A stretch of DNA of 41,255 nucleotides from an uncultured Methylococcaceae bacterium (GTDB lineage Bacteria; Pseudomonadota; Gammaproteobacteria; Methylococcales; Methylococcaceae): NCBI GenBank assembly GCA_903910005.1, contig CAIVXW010000040.1, forward strand, positions 1 to 41,255. The letters run 5' to 3'. Below are positions 23,087-30,021 of this stretch, one piece after another. Positions within the stretch are counted from its first letter, which is position 1; every line of letters begins with the position of its first letter. Under the pieces are notes generated by a model. That model searched no databases. It had not been told where the DNA came from and saw only the letters and a list, made by a program, of their open reading frames with translations. The translations under genes and the position numbers were made by a program.

Positions 23087-24061
23087 ATGTCAATGAACGA
23101 TACTGCATATCTACAGGCACGAACCCTGTTTCAGGCCGGGCATTACCCGGCGGCAACCCTGATTTGTCAGCAGTATCCTGCTGACTTCAATCATTTGTAT
23201 TTGCTGGGGCTGATTCATGCCGAAACCTGCCAATACGACCAGGCCCTTGCCTGTCTGGAAGCCGCCCGGGTGCTTGATTCAAACCACCTCGGTCTGAAGG
23301 CGGACAGGGAGCGCGTCCTGAATGCGGTCAACCGGCAAAAACTGATGCTGGCTCTGGGGCTGCATCAGCACCATCGAGCGGTAGCTGCTGCATCGGTCTA
23401 TGATGAAATCCTGCAAACCGACCCGCAGCATTTTGATGCCCTGCAACTGCGGGGGGCTCTGGCCCTGCAGCGGGGCGACTATCGACAGGCTCTGAACGAT
23501 CTGAACCGGGCTGTCTCCATCCGTACCGATTATGCCGACGCCCACAGCAACCGGGGGATTGCCCTGCAGGAACTGGGACGTTTTGAAGAAGCCCTGGCAA
23601 GCTACGACCGTGCCCTGAGCCTGACCGCCGCCAATCCCCGGATTCACAACAACCGCGGTAACACCCTGAAGGAACTCAACCGTCTCGACGAGGCACTGGT
23701 GAGTTACGGTCATGCCCTGGCACTTGACCCGAATTATGCCGATGCCTGGAGCAACCAGGGCAGTACCCTGAACGCCCTGCAGCGCAGCGATGAGGCACTG
23801 CTCTGTTATGACCGGGCCCTGAGTCTTGATCCAACCCTGGCAGAAGCCTGGTTTAACCGGGGCAACATCCTCAGGGAGCGAAATCAACTGGAAGAGGCTC
23901 TGGCCTGTTATGACCGGGCTTTGACTCTCAAGCCGACATTTGCCCGGGTTTACAACAATCGGGGCATCGTTTTACAGGATTTGGGCTATCTGGGTGAAGC
24001 CCTGGCCAGTTATGAACGGGCTCTTGAACTGGATATGGCGGCTTCGGAGAAGTCGGCATGA
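23087..24061 (+). CDS. TPR-repeat protein, paralogue of the transferase TPR domain
   Basis: A 324-residue protein of about 8 tetratricopeptide repeats with no catalytic domain. Repeats such as AHSNRGIALQELGRFEEALA then SYDRALSL closely resemble those in the tandem transferase immediately upstream, including the DPQHFDALQLRGALALQ start of the array, so it probably arose by duplication of that TPR segment. The first 90 residues are more divergent (YLQARTLFQAGHYPAATLIC). It may act as a scaffold or acceptor-recognition subunit for glycosylation; this is inference. ATG 23087 is used, with ATG 23093 possible and no strong ribosome binding site. The stop overlaps the next start (ATGA, 24058-24061). 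Confidence 0.88.
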   Translation: MSMNDTAYLQARTLFQAGHYPAATLICQQYPADFNHLYLLGLIHAETCQYDQALACLEAARVLDSNHLGLKADRERVLNAVNRQKLMLALGLHQHHRAVAAASVYDEILQTDPQHFDALQLRGALALQRGDYRQALNDLNRAVSIRTDYADAHSNRGIALQELGRFEEALASYDRALSLTAANPRIHNNRGNTLKELNRLDEALVSYGHALALDPNYADAWSNQGSTLNALQRSDEALLCYDRALSLDPTLAEAWFNRGNILRERNQLEEALACYDRALTLKPTFARVYNNRGIVLQDLGYLGEALASYERALELDMAASEKSA

Positions 24062-25155
24062 TTCACACCGGCATACACCCCACCGCCGTCATTGATAACC
24101 AGGGCATTTGTGAAATGCCCGATACCACCATCATGGAAGCCGGGGCCATCATTTCGATCGGCTCACGCGGACGAATTCAGCTTGGTAACCGCAACATCCT
24201 CTACCCGCAAGTCAGCATTCGTATCGACCAGGGCTGGATGCTGACCGGCGATGAGGTTTCATTCGGCTCCGGCTGTCAGATTTACGAACCCCGGGCCGGT
24301 CTGGAGATTGGCCATCATTGCCTGATTGCCGGCAATGTCAGCATCTGTGGCGTCAAGCACGGGCGCATGGATCCGACCATCCCCATGCGGCAGCAGCCTG
24401 CGGAAAATCTGCCGATTCACATTGGCGATAATGTCTGGATCGGGATGGGAGTCATCATTCAGGCCGGTGTCCGTATTGGTTCAGGGGCGGTGATCGGGGC
24501 GGGTTCGGTGGTGACCCGGGATATACCGGAATGGGCCATTGCCTGGGGGACGCCCTGCCGGGTGCAGCGCATGCGCGGCAATGGCCACTTCATGGCGCAT
24601 CTGGAAGACGGCCCCCTGCGCCTGCATCTGGGGTGCGGTCCCCGTTTCATTCCGGGTTTTTTGCACGTGGATGCCCAGCCTCATCCCCATGTCGATCTGG
24701 TGGCGGATGTCGCCCGGCTGGAGATGATTCCCGACGCCAGTGTTGACCTGATCTATGCCTCTCATGTACTGGAACATTTTGGACGCTGGGAATTTCGCGG
24801 CGTCCTGACCGAATGGCGGCGTATTCTCAAACCCGGCGGCGTGCTGCGACTGGCCGTACCGGATTTTGCCGCCTGTGCCAAACTGTATTACGAGAACGGT
24901 CTGGCTGATGGTTTGAATGGCCTGATTGGCCTGGTTTGCGGCGGGCAGCGGGATGAGCATGATTTTCACCGCATGATTTTCGACGAACCCTTTCTCACCC
25001 ATGAGTTGGTGGGGCTTGGCTTTCGTCAGGTGCGCCGTTGGGACTGGCGAGACACCGAACACGCTGACATCGACGATTATTCCCAGTCATACCTGCCCCA
25101 TCTGGACAAGAACCGGGGAACCCTGATGAGCCTGAATCTGGAGGCACGCCGATGA
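24058..25155 (+). CDS. Fused hexapeptide acyltransferase and SAM-dependent methyltransferase
   Basis: 365 residues with two enzyme domains. Residues 1-180 form a left-handed beta-helix acyltransferase: hexapeptide repeats run through IHIGDNVWIGMGVIIQAGVR then IGSGAVIGAGSVVTRDIP, ending AIAWGTPCRVQRMRG, with a probable catalytic His in CGVKHGRMDPTIPM, as in WbbJ/maltose-acetyltransferase-like sugar O-acetyltransferases. Residues 185-365 form a class I methyltransferase: LRLHLGCGPRFIPGFLHVDA (SAM-binding glycine motif), LIYASHVLEHF, and WRRILKPGGVLRLAVPDF. Both domains fit decoration of a sugar, so I infer modification of a flagellin glycan. It is coupled by ATGA overlaps on both sides. The order and lack of frameshift argue for a true fusion. 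Confidence 0.85.
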   Translation: MIHTGIHPTAVIDNQGICEMPDTTIMEAGAIISIGSRGRIQLGNRNILYPQVSIRIDQGWMLTGDEVSFGSGCQIYEPRAGLEIGHHCLIAGNVSICGVKHGRMDPTIPMRQQPAENLPIHIGDNVWIGMGVIIQAGVRIGSGAVIGAGSVVTRDIPEWAIAWGTPCRVQRMRGNGHFMAHLEDGPLRLHLGCGPRFIPGFLHVDAQPHPHVDLVADVARLEMIPDASVDLIYASHVLEHFGRWEFRGVLTEWRRILKPGGVLRLAVPDFAACAKLYYENGLADGLNGLIGLVCGGQRDEHDFHRMIFDEPFLTHELVGLGFRQVRRWDWRDTEHADIDDYSQSYLPHLDKNRGTLMSLNLEARR

Positions 25156-25883
25156 GTGACGTCTGGGTTCCTTCGGATCGGCAGTATATGATTGACGATT
25201 TATGCCGCACCATCACCCGGGTCGCAGCCAACGAGGGCTGGTTTCAGCAATCCTGGCAGGGCGTGGATGTCTGGCAGTTGCCGGAAGATCTGGTACGGTT
25301 ACAGGGGGTGGTGCATACGATACGACCCCGCTGGATCATTGAAACCGGCACCAAATTCGGTGGCTCGGCGATTTTTTTTGCCTCACTGCTGGCGTTGAAT
25401 GGCGAGACGGCAGGCGGCGTTATCACGGTAGACCTTGACCTGAAACCGCAGGCTCTGGATTGTTTCAGGCATCATCCCCTGGGTACGCGGATTAAGGCCG
25501 CCCTGGCCGGTGATGCGGCAGCCCCGGATACCCTGGCACGTTGTGCCAGCCTGCTGGCCAGCGATCCCGGTTGCGTCATGGTGTTTCTGGATGACGACCA
25601 TAATGCCGATCATGTCGAGCGGGAATTACAGGCCTACGCCCCCCTGGTCACCCCTGGCAGTTATTTGATTGTGGCGGATACCAGTTTTGCCGAGCTGGCG
25701 GGTACGCCGGTCGGCCGGTCAACCCCCAAGTATCCGGATGTGGCACGCTCCAACCCAAAAGTCGCGCTGGAACGGTTTCTGGTTTCCCACGGCCACCAGT
25801 TCGAGCGGGTGGTGCCGCCCTGTCCCCACGGCCCCGGCAACTTTAAGGATGGTTTTTTGAGAAGGCGAACCGATGTATCCTGA
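25152..25883 (+). CDS. CmcI/rhamnosyl O-methyltransferase-family protein
   Basis: A 243-residue SAM-dependent methyltransferase of the CmcI family (often mis-named cephalosporin hydroxylase). The motif IIETGTKFGGSAIFFASLL is the SAM-binding strand-loop-helix, with VITVDLDLKP (acidic residue after strand 2), VFLDDDHNADHV (metal-binding acidic cluster) and YLIVADTSFAELAG. Relatives methylate hydroxyls on sugars such as rhamnose in glycolipids and polysaccharides, and on cephamycin. Next to a GT41 transferase and an acetyltransferase, O-methylation of a flagellin-linked sugar is the simplest reading (inference). The start overlaps the previous gene by ATGA and the end overlaps the next by 11 nt. 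Confidence 0.88.
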   Translation: MSDVWVPSDRQYMIDDLCRTITRVAANEGWFQQSWQGVDVWQLPEDLVRLQGVVHTIRPRWIIETGTKFGGSAIFFASLLALNGETAGGVITVDLDLKPQALDCFRHHPLGTRIKAALAGDAAAPDTLARCASLLASDPGCVMVFLDDDHNADHVERELQAYAPLVTPGSYLIVADTSFAELAGTPVGRSTPKYPDVARSNPKVALERFLVSHGHQFERVVPPCPHGPGNFKDGFLRRRTDVS

Positions 25884-26631
25884 AATGACGCATAAAACAC
25901 TGCGGATGCCGGACGGTTGCCGTCTGGGTTATGGCATCCGTGCAAACGGAGCGGATACGACCCTGATGCTGATCCACGGGGCTTTGTGTGATGCTACCTC
26001 GCTGCAGCATATCGCGCTGGCCGATGATGGTCAGCTTGACGTGCTGTTGCCGGATTTGCGCGGTCACGGCCAATCGACGGACGGAACGACCGAATGGACG
26101 CTGGAATTACTGGCCCGGGACATGCTCGCCCTCGTTGAAGCTGAGCAGGTTGGACGCTTGATTGTTGCGGGTGAGTCTTTTGGTGCCCTGGTAGCGGCCC
26201 GGATGGCGACCCTGAGACCTGACAGGATCAGCCTGCTGATTTGCTCTGAACCCCCCTTGTCGCCTGCCCGCCTTGCCCCCGTACGTCAGGCCATACTCTC
26301 TGCCATGCCATTCAATGCGTCGGCCCGGGGGCTGGCAGCCATTATGGGATATGCGCCGAGTAGCGATGCACACCAAAACGAGACCACGTTCCATGCCGTA
26401 CTGACCGGAACCACCGTGCCGTTAATTTTGCTGCACGGAACCGGTGGCAGCGGCAGCTTCGCCACTGTCGTGGATCAGGCCGACAGGATTCGGCTCTCCG
26501 GAGTGCCGTCCATCACGCTGCTGAAGGTCGAAGCAGCCGATCATCTGGTGTTGCGTGCCGTGGGTAGCAGCCTGGTGAGGGCACTGCTGGCAGAGCAGCG
26601 GGCTTCGTCGCCCATTCCGGGAGTGCGCTAA
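25873..26631 (+). CDS. Alpha/beta hydrolase
   Basis: A 252-residue alpha/beta-hydrolase-fold protein. The oxyanion segment is LMLIHGALCDATS, DLRGHGQS follows strand 4, the nucleophile elbow is VAGESFGAL (GxSxG, near residue 97), and the catalytic His is in AADHLVLRA near residue 219. The acid residue is less clear. No signal peptide. It is translationally coupled to the CmcI-like gene and is the last gene before flagellin; its stop codon TAA forms the start of the sigma-28 promoter -35 element. It could be an esterase acting on an acylated sugar or an acyl donor; the substrate is unknown. ATG 25873 is used; ATG 25885 would avoid the overlap. Confidence 0.87.
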   Translation: MYPEMTHKTLRMPDGCRLGYGIRANGADTTLMLIHGALCDATSLQHIALADDGQLDVLLPDLRGHGQSTDGTTEWTLELLARDMLALVEAEQVGRLIVAGESFGALVAARMATLRPDRISLLICSEPPLSPARLAPVRQAILSAMPFNASARGLAAIMGYAPSSDAHQNETTFHAVLTGTTVPLILLHGTGGSGSFATVVDQADRIRLSGVPSITLLKVEAADHLVLRAVGSSLVRALLAEQRASSPIPGVR

Positions 26632-26655
26632 AGTTTGGCCGGACAATTCCGATAC
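26629..26655 (+). promoter_or_regulatory. Sigma-28 (FliA) promoter for flagellin
   Basis: TAAAGTTT (26629-26636), an 11-nt spacer and TCCGATAC (26648-26655) match the enteric FliA consensus TAAAGTTT-N11-GCCGATAA at all eight -35 positions and six of eight -10 positions. Transcription would start near 26662, giving a leader of about 90 nt before the flagellin ATG. The -35 element overlaps the stop codon of the upstream hydrolase gene. Confidence 0.85.
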
Positions 26656-26752
26656 CTTGATCCGCATAGATTAAGCGGGTGAGCCGGAACAGGGTTCCCC
26701 CGATAATCCTGAATTCTTATACTCCCATCCCCAATTCAACAGGAGCACTACC

Positions 26753-28978
26753 ATGCCTTCCATAGTCAATACCAACATGCTGGCACTGACCACCCAGCGT
26801 CAGATGAACAAGGCCCAGGCCACTCAGCAAAATGCCATGACCCGTCTTTCCTCAGGGCTCCGTATCAACGGTGCCAAGGACGATGCAGCCGGCATGTCGA
26901 TCGCCAACCGCATGTCGTCACAGATTACCGGTCTCAATCAGGCTACCCGCAATGCCAACGATGGCATTTCGCTGACCCAAACGGCCGAAGGCGGACTGAG
27001 CGAGATCAATACCAACCTGCAGCGTATGCGCGAACTGGCCGTGCAGTCCGCCAACGCTTCCAATACCGCCTCTGACCGGGTCGCCCTGCAACAGGAAACC
27101 AAGCAGCTGCTGCAGGAAATTCAGCGGGTCGCGTCCACCACCGATTTCAACGGCATCAAGTTGCTGGACGGCAGTTTCCAGAACAAGGCGTTCCAGATTG
27201 GAGCCAATGCCGGTCAAACCACCAATATCAGTGTTGCCAGTGCGGCCATCAAGGATCTGGGTTCTTCCGCCAATTCGGCCATAACCAGTCGGGGTATGTC
27301 CACCAATAAATCGAATGCTGCCCTGAATGGGGCTGCCGGTACCAATGCGCCCGCCATGGCTTTGGGTGACGTCATAGTGAATGGTGTGAGCGTAGGGGCT
27401 TCCACGGCCGACAATGACACTACCTCTTTCTCACTGGGTGCGGCCAGTGCCATTGCCAAGGCAGCCGCTTTCAACAAGGTTTCCGCGCAAACCGGTGTCA
27501 CCGCCACGGTCAATGCCAATGAAGTGCAGGGGAAGGAGATGACTGCGGGTGGTTCCGGTAGTGGCAAAATTGTGATAAACGGGGTGGCGACTGATGACAT
27601 TACCCTCCAGGATGTTACCAGCGATTCGACCGGCATTGCCAACCGCACCAACATCATGAATGCCATCAATTCGATGACAGGACGAACCGGGGTAACGGCG
27701 GTCGACAGTGGCGATAACAAAACCGGTATTAAACTGGTAGCCGCCGACGGTCGCAACATTTCACTGGGAGTCACCGATGCAAGTCTCACTACGGCCAATA
27801 CTGGCTTGAATCTCAGCGGAACCGGAGTACTTGCCAGCACTAACGCGACTGATCTCGCAAATGCCAGTGATGCCGCTTACGGGGTCTTTACCGCATCAGT
27901 AACCCTGTCTTCCACCAAGGAAATGAAAATTGAGCAGGGAACCGGTGATGTCGGCAATGCCGGGCTGACCACAGGCACCTACCAGGCCCAGAAGGCCATG
28001 GTTATGACCAAGCAGATTGGTAATGGAGACGGCACGCTGAATGCGACCGAGGGCTTTACCTACGGTGATTTCAAGATCAACGGCATTTTGATTGGAACCT
28101 CGCTTGCTGCGGATGACAAATACACCCTGCCAGGTACCGCCAACCCTGAGGTCAGTGCCATTGCCAAGGCGGCAGCGGTCAACAAGTTGTCCAGCCTGAC
28201 CGGCGTCTCGGCAACGGCCAATACCACCCTGGTCAAGGGGGCGACCATGGACAACAACTCGCAAAGTGGCCAGATCGTCATCAACGGCATGGAAACATCC
28301 GTGATTACCACCACTTCCAACACCACTGCTGCCAACCAGGCCGAAACCCGGCAGCGGGTGGTCGCTGCCATCAATGCCATCAGCGGTAAAACCGGGGTCA
28401 AGGCCATTGACACCAATGATGCTGCTTCGGGGATTCGGCTTGAGGCTGCCGATGGTCGCAACATCACGGTTGATCTTGGTGCAGGAACCACGAATCCTGG
28501 TGCTGGTACCGGAGCCAGTTTTGGTCTTCGCGAAGGCACTTACTCCGGTTCCATTTCGTTGTCCTCGACCAAGGCTTTCAGTATAGAACGCGGAACCACC
28601 AACAGGGATACCAATGCAACCCTCGGTCTGGCAGTTGGTACCTACGGGGCCGGTCGAACCGGTCAATCGCTGGAGTCGATCGATATTTCCAGCCAGGAAG
28701 GAGCCGTGGCCGCCATTGAGGCCATAGACAACGCGATCAACGCAGTGGATGAAAGCCGGGTGAATATGGGATCCTACCAAAACCGCTTTACCTCGACGGT
28801 TTCGGCCCTGCAGTCCACGTCAGCCAATCTGACCGCAGCCCGCAGCCGGATTCAGGATGCCGACTTTGCGGCAGAATCGGCTGAAATGAGCAAGGCCGGT
28901 ATTCTGCAGCAGGCAGGTACCGCCATGCTGGCACAGGCCAATGCGTCCAGTCAGGGGGTATTGTCACTGCTCAGATAA
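26753..28978 (+). CDS. fliC: Flagellin (large, with duplicated middle domain)
   Basis: A 741-residue filament subunit. The N-terminal D0/D1 (1-165) has SGLRINGAKDDAAGMSIANR and LQRMRELAVQSAN, the segment recognised by TLR5 in other bacteria. The C-terminal D1/D0 is AAIEAIDNAINAVDESRVNM, then the helix ending SKAGILQQAGTAMLAQANAS and VLSLLR. The middle (about 200-640) is a tandem duplication: each half has an NGVxxG or NGILIG start, SAIAKAAAxNKxSxxTGV, (I/V)INGxxT, a (T/S)GKTGVKA-like turn and AADGRNI, matching Flagellin_IN motifs. The Ser/Thr-rich middle offers many O-glycosylation sites. AGGAG lies 8 nt before the ATG and a sigma-28 promoter lies upstream. Most proteobacterial flagellins are shorter (300-550). 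Confidence 0.97.
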   Translation: MPSIVNTNMLALTTQRQMNKAQATQQNAMTRLSSGLRINGAKDDAAGMSIANRMSSQITGLNQATRNANDGISLTQTAEGGLSEINTNLQRMRELAVQSANASNTASDRVALQQETKQLLQEIQRVASTTDFNGIKLLDGSFQNKAFQIGANAGQTTNISVASAAIKDLGSSANSAITSRGMSTNKSNAALNGAAGTNAPAMALGDVIVNGVSVGASTADNDTTSFSLGAASAIAKAAAFNKVSAQTGVTATVNANEVQGKEMTAGGSGSGKIVINGVATDDITLQDVTSDSTGIANRTNIMNAINSMTGRTGVTAVDSGDNKTGIKLVAADGRNISLGVTDASLTTANTGLNLSGTGVLASTNATDLANASDAAYGVFTASVTLSSTKEMKIEQGTGDVGNAGLTTGTYQAQKAMVMTKQIGNGDGTLNATEGFTYGDFKINGILIGTSLAADDKYTLPGTANPEVSAIAKAAAVNKLSSLTGVSATANTTLVKGATMDNNSQSGQIVINGMETSVITTTSNTTAANQAETRQRVVAAINAISGKTGVKAIDTNDAASGIRLEAADGRNITVDLGAGTTNPGAGTGASFGLREGTYSGSISLSSTKAFSIERGTTNRDTNATLGLAVGTYGAGRTGQSLESIDISSQEGAVAAIEAIDNAINAVDESRVNMGSYQNRFTSTVSALQSTSANLTAARSRIQDADFAAESAEMSKAGILQQAGTAMLAQANASSQGVLSLLR

Positions 28979-29038
28979 GTAGCTTCCCGTGGCCTGAAAC
29001 AAGGAACGACACAAACAGAAAAAACGAAAGAAGAAAAG

Positions 29039-29083
29039 GATGAAAAAAATGGAAAAGATGAAAAGGATGAAAAGGATCAGAAG
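29039..29083 (+). repeat. 9-bp tandem repeat encoding Asp-Glu-Lys in the same frame as flagellin
   Basis: Five 9-bp units: GATGAAAAA, AATGGAAAA, GATGAAAAG, GATGAAAAG and GATCAGAAG. Since 9 is a multiple of 3, copy-number change keeps the frame. In the frame shared by flagellin and the downstream fragment it encodes DEK-NGK-DEK-DEK-DQK, a highly charged linker, preceded by more Lys/Glu/Thr codons from about 29003. Confidence 0.75.
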
Positions 29084-29089
29084 AATGGA

Positions 29090-29404
29090 GTGAAGCCACC
29101 TGGACTGGCGGTCGGTTCTTATGGTTCTGGTCACATCCGCGAATCGCCTGAATCGGTTTCGGTTGATGTTTACGCCCGGCAGGCGGGCGTTGGGGTGGTC
29201 AGGGCCATGGATGACCTAATCAATTCGGTGGATAAGAATCTGGAAAACAGGGGTTCAAACCGTCTTGCTTCGGCTGTCAATCTGAGTGCTTTTGCGGCAG
29301 AATCGGCTGAAATGGGCAAGGCCGATATTCTGCAGCGGGCAGATGCCGCCATGCTGGCGCAGGCCAATGCGTCCACCCGGAGGGTATTGTCACTGCTCAG
29401 ATAA
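29090..29404 (+). pseudogene. Truncated second flagellin C-terminal copy (remnant or extension)
   Basis: The 104-codon frame from GTG 29090 contains LAVGSYGSG, then ESPESVSVDV, a diverged D1 helix, and AFAAESAEMGKADILQRADA then AMLAQANAST and RVLSLLR. This matches the last 116 residues of the flagellin just upstream, with an internal in-frame loss of about 17 residues (the ANLTAARSRIQDAD segment). There is no N-terminal flagellin half and no good ribosome binding site. Unusually, the frame is open back to the flagellin TAA and in the same phase, with a Lys/Asp/Glu linker between. It could be a decayed second flagellin gene, a small expressed protein, or a read-through extension of flagellin. 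I favour a remnant. Confidence 0.7.
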
Positions 29405-29432
29405 ATAGATCCCTTGTACTGAGACAGGTCTG

Positions 29433-29457
29433 GCCCTGGACAGGGATGATCCAGGGC
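29433..29457 (+). other. Hairpin after the flagellin fragment
   Basis: GCCCTGGA (29433-29440) pairs with TCCAGGGC (29450-29457) around a 9-nt loop. No U-tract follows directly (the nearest T-run is about 45 nt on), so this is at best a factor-dependent or mRNA-stabilising structure at the end of the flagellin transcript. The rest of the gap to flaG (29405-29581) holds the flaG ribosome binding site GGAG (29571-29574) and no clear promoter. Confidence 0.35.
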
Positions 29458-29581
29458 GCACGGGTGTCTTGTCGTCCAGTTCAGCCTGGGTCGGGATGTC
29501 TGGTTTTTTTATGTTTGCATGGTTTCAGGGTCTGATACCGTGCATGTACCTTAGGCATACGGATAATTTTTGGAGTCGGCC

Positions 29582-29983
29582 ATGAAAATAAGTGATTTGG
29601 TGTCACCTGCCTTTGTGCAAAAAAGCGGGATTGCACGTGAATTGTCCGAATCCGCCCGTTCGTTGTCCCCAACGACCGTTGCCGATACGGTTGTGGTGGC
29701 TTCGTGGCAAATCCTGCCTGTCAAGGAACCGGATGGTATCCAGGCGACATCAGAAAAAAGGGAACAGCAACTGGATGAGGCCATTGCAAAGGCAAACCGG
29801 TTTTTGCAGGATGATAACCGTGCCCTGCAGTTCGTCAAGGACAAGGATTCAGATCGAATCGTCATTGTAATCAAGGACACGAAGACAAATGAGGTAATTC
29901 AACAGATTCCCTCGGAAGCCATGCTGAGATTATCCAGACAACTTGAGCAGTTGCAGGGTATTCTGTTTGAAGAAAAAGTGTAA
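29582..29983 (+). CDS. flaG: Flagellar protein FlaG
   Basis: A 133-residue FlaG-family protein (MKISDLVSPAFVQK start). The conserved C-terminal half is EAIAKANRFLQDDNRALQFV, then KDKDSDRIVIVIKDTKTNEV and IQQIPSEAMLRLSRQLEQ, the family signature of a strand-rich domain followed by a helix. FlaG affects filament length and stability in Pseudomonas, Vibrio and Campylobacter. ATG 29582 is chosen because GGAG lies 6 nt upstream; an in-frame TTG at 29570 is less likely. It lies between flagellin and fliD, as in many polar-flagellate gammaproteobacteria. Confidence 0.93.
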   Translation: MKISDLVSPAFVQKSGIARELSESARSLSPTTVADTVVVASWQILPVKEPDGIQATSEKREQQLDEAIAKANRFLQDDNRALQFVKDKDSDRIVIVIKDTKTNEVIQQIPSEAMLRLSRQLEQLQGILFEEKV

Positions 29984-30021
29984 GCGAGATAACGGAATAA
30001 TGTATTTTTGAAGGTATCGTC

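Noticed and set aside
26699..26720. Second sigma-28 or sigma-70 promoter near CCGATAAT or TTATACT in the flagellin leader
   Set aside because: No acceptable -35 element at the right spacing; the upstream sigma-28 match is far better.
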